A stretch of DNA of 7,937 nucleotides from Xanthobacteraceae bacterium. GTDB taxonomy: Bacteria > Pseudomonadota > Alphaproteobacteria > Rhizobiales > Xanthobacteraceae. Below are positions 7,155 through 7,937 of this stretch, in pieces. The stretch spans positions 1-7,937 of the forward strand of contig JASHRY010000409.1 of assembly GCA_030037105.1 (NCBI GenBank). The letters run 5' to 3'. The notes under the pieces are model-generated. The model did not search any database and was not told where the DNA came from. It worked only from the letters and a program-made list of their open reading frames with translations. Made by a program: the position numbers and the translations under genes. Positions within the stretch are counted from its first letter, which is position 1. Each line of letters opens with the position of its first letter.

Positions 7155-7202
7155 GAGCATGATCCGGAAAAGCAGGAACCGGTTTCCCGAAAGATCATGC
7201 TC
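7155..7202. repeat. Palindromic intergenic repeat, copy 2 (intact arms)
   Basis: Perfect outer arms GAGCATGATC (7155-7164) and GATCATGCTC (7193-7202) enclose the core CCGGAAAAGCAGGAACCGG. The GAGCATGATCCGGAAAA...GATCATGCTC design resembles a very common dispersed repeat I recall from Hyphomicrobiales genomes, often followed by CACCAATAAGCTAGCGC as here. It is in the same orientation as copy 1, with a period of 51 bases, so the pair is a tandem array. Confidence 0.8.
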
Positions 7203-7216
7203 CACCAATAAGCTAG

Positions 7217-7250
7217 CGCGCAATCCGATTCAATGTGACCCGATTGCGCG
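7217..7250. repeat. Inverted repeat, nine-base perfect arms
   Basis: CGCGCAATC (7217-7225) pairs with GATTGCGCG (7242-7250) around a 16-base loop. It lies 14 bases beyond repeat copy 2 and may be an extension of that element. No T-run follows on either strand, so it does not look like a classical terminator. Confidence 0.5.
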
Positions 7251-7402
7251 TGCGCGAAAGCGCCGGCTTGTGCGCCGGAATCCCGCCGCCGCATGGCCGC
7301 CGCGCGACGGTGCAGAATTACGCCGCAGAGGTCATACATTGAACACGCCGGCATGGCGGAGTAATGCCTGCTCAGGACCACTGCCGATCGCGTTGGCCGG
7401 TC

Positions 7403-7429
7403 TCCCCGCTCATCCGGTGCAAGCGGGGA
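7403..7429. repeat. Stem-loop with eight-base stem
   Basis: TCCCCGCT (7403-7410) pairs perfectly with AGCGGGGA (7422-7429) around an 11-base loop. It lies about 80 bases upstream of the gene at 7510 and could form in its leader RNA. It may also be a fragment of a dispersed repeat. Function is unknown. Confidence 0.4.
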
Positions 7430-7509
7430 TCGAGAGGAGGGCCGTCGTGGCGCGGCATTCGACCGAACGCGCGCTCTGAATCGTCGATCGGCCGCACGCG
7501 GGCACAGCC

Positions 7510-7827
7510 ATGATCAGATTTCTGCTGCGTTTCATCGGATTCTGCCTGCTGGCCACCGCCTTCTTCTTCTTCGTCTATGACGGGGAACGAACCATCGCCA
7601 ACCAGCACATGGTCTACATCAAGGTCGGCGAGATGTGGGCCATGATCGACCAGAACAGCCTCAATCTCGCGCAGGCTTGGCTGAAGCATCAAGCGCTGTG
7701 GGCGTGGGATCCTTACGTGCAGAAATTCCTGGATTTGCCGACATGGGCCGTGCTCGGGATCGTCGCCATGATCCTGATCGCGCTCGGCCGCAAGAAGAAG
7801 CCGCTCATCGGCTACGCGCGCAACTGA
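7510..7827 (+). CDS. Small two-helix membrane protein of unknown function
   Basis: I do not recognise a function for this 105-residue protein. A first hydrophobic helix covers about residues 4-23, including an unusual AFFFFV aromatic stretch at 17-22. A soluble middle section follows (24-77) with KVGEMWAMIDQNSLN (38-52) and a tryptophan-rich LWAWDP (63-68). A second helix covers about 78-93, and the basic tail RKKKPLIGYARN ends the protein. The charges suggest that both ends are cytoplasmic and the middle section periplasmic. The style resembles small conserved Hyphomicrobiales membrane proteins, some of which I recall being labelled PetM-like in databases; that label is not evidence of a cytochrome role. 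The start is fixed by an in-frame TGA at 7477-7479 with no other ATG or GTG between, although the ribosome site is weak. The next gene begins 23 bases after the stop and may be in the same operon. Confidence 0.8.
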   Translation: MIRFLLRFIGFCLLATAFFFFVYDGERTIANQHMVYIKVGEMWAMIDQNSLNLAQAWLKHQALWAWDPYVQKFLDLPTWAVLGIVAMILIALGRKKKPLIGYARN

Positions 7828-7844
7828 GCGCACGGTCGGTGCGC
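7828..7844 (+). other. Hairpin between the small membrane protein gene and the next gene
   Basis: GCGCAC (7828-7833) and GTGCGC (7839-7844) form a perfect six-base stem with a five-base loop, starting at the base after the TGA. No T-run follows, and the next ATG is only six bases on. It is therefore more likely to affect translation or RNA processing than to terminate transcription. It could also be chance in GC-rich DNA. Confidence 0.35.
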
Positions 7845-7850
7845 CCGGTC

Positions 7851-7937
7851 ATGCGACCCGCCTTGCGGCGCCCGTTCGTTGCCGCGGCCGTCGTCGTCTT
7901 GGCCGCGCTTCTTCTGCCGTATCTGATCGCCCCGCTC
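7851..7937 (+). CDS. Start of a membrane or exported protein (partial)
   Basis: From the ATG at 7851, 29 codons are open to the window edge. The product begins MRPALRRPF and continues with a hydrophobic run (about residues 9-29), so it has a positively charged N-terminus followed by a signal peptide or transmembrane anchor. A GTG four codons upstream (7839) is an in-frame alternative start. The family cannot be named from so short a piece. Close spacing and same direction suggest co-transcription with the gene at 7510-7827. Confidence 0.55.
   Translation, partial: MRPALRRPFVAAAVVVLAALLLPYLIAPL

Larger units (their letters stand above)
7203..7509. other. Non-coding stretch between the repeat array and the small membrane protein gene
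   Basis: This stretch of about 300 bases has no supportable gene. It holds two inverted repeats (7217-7250 and 7403-7429). Open frames crossing it run into the palindromic repeats, and I judge them spurious. Promoters for the rightward gene at 7510 are expected here, but I could not locate a convincing -35/-10 pair. An in-frame stop (7477-7479) lies shortly before that gene. Confidence 0.5.

Noticed and set aside
4719..7211. 830-codon open frame on the plus strand
   Set aside because: It lies antisense to maeB, is full of Arg/His/Gly/Asp low-complexity stretches typical of shadow frames in GC-rich DNA, and matches no family.
7109..7381. 90-codon minus-strand frame
   Set aside because: Its C-terminal part translates the dispersed palindromic repeats, a common source of spurious small proteins, and it has no ribosome site or recognisable domain.

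Overview
The window is GC-rich chromosomal DNA (about two-thirds G+C in the coding stretch I counted by hand). It looks like an alphaproteobacterium of the order Hyphomicrobiales (Rhizobiales), probably near the Bradyrhizobium / Rhodopseudomonas / Xanthobacteraceae group. The reasons are the fused malic enzyme-phosphotransacetylase of rhizobial type, the divergent cobT/cobS pair, and three palindromic intergenic repeat types whose motifs resemble repeats I remember from that order. The genus is inference; no rRNA is present.

Layout. Positions 1-573 (minus) are the N-terminal 191 residues of CobT. An 86-base spacer separates it from the divergent cobS (660-1436, plus). Together these two genes cover the last steps of the cobalamin nucleotide loop. 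A palindromic repeat (1441-1522) lies between cobS and the converging permease gene. The minus-strand run 7046-1530 then reads, in transcription order: maeB (7046-4767), a small antitoxin-like gene (4683-4462), a broken MazF/PemK-type toxin (4465-4120), an ABC ATPase (4005-3214), a second palindromic repeat (3194-3079) and an ABC-2-type permease (3062-1530). The right end has two tandem copies of a third palindromic repeat next to maeB and about 300 bases of non-coding DNA with inverted repeats. After these come a small two-helix membrane protein of unknown function (7510-7827, plus) and the first 29 codons of a membrane or exported protein (7851 to the edge, plus).

Most of the window is ordinary housekeeping content: cobalamin assembly, C4-dicarboxylate metabolism and an exporter of unknown substrate. 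The part that deserves a second look is the toxin-antitoxin remnant at 4120-4719. The antitoxin is intact and carries a perfect 16-bp palindrome overlapping a plausible promoter directly before its ATG. The toxin appears to carry two single-base deletions, one near each end. Repairing both gives a textbook 115-residue MazF/PemK protein that starts with a GTGA overlap to the antitoxin. The open frame visible across this region is therefore misleading at both termini. I found no wholly new system here.
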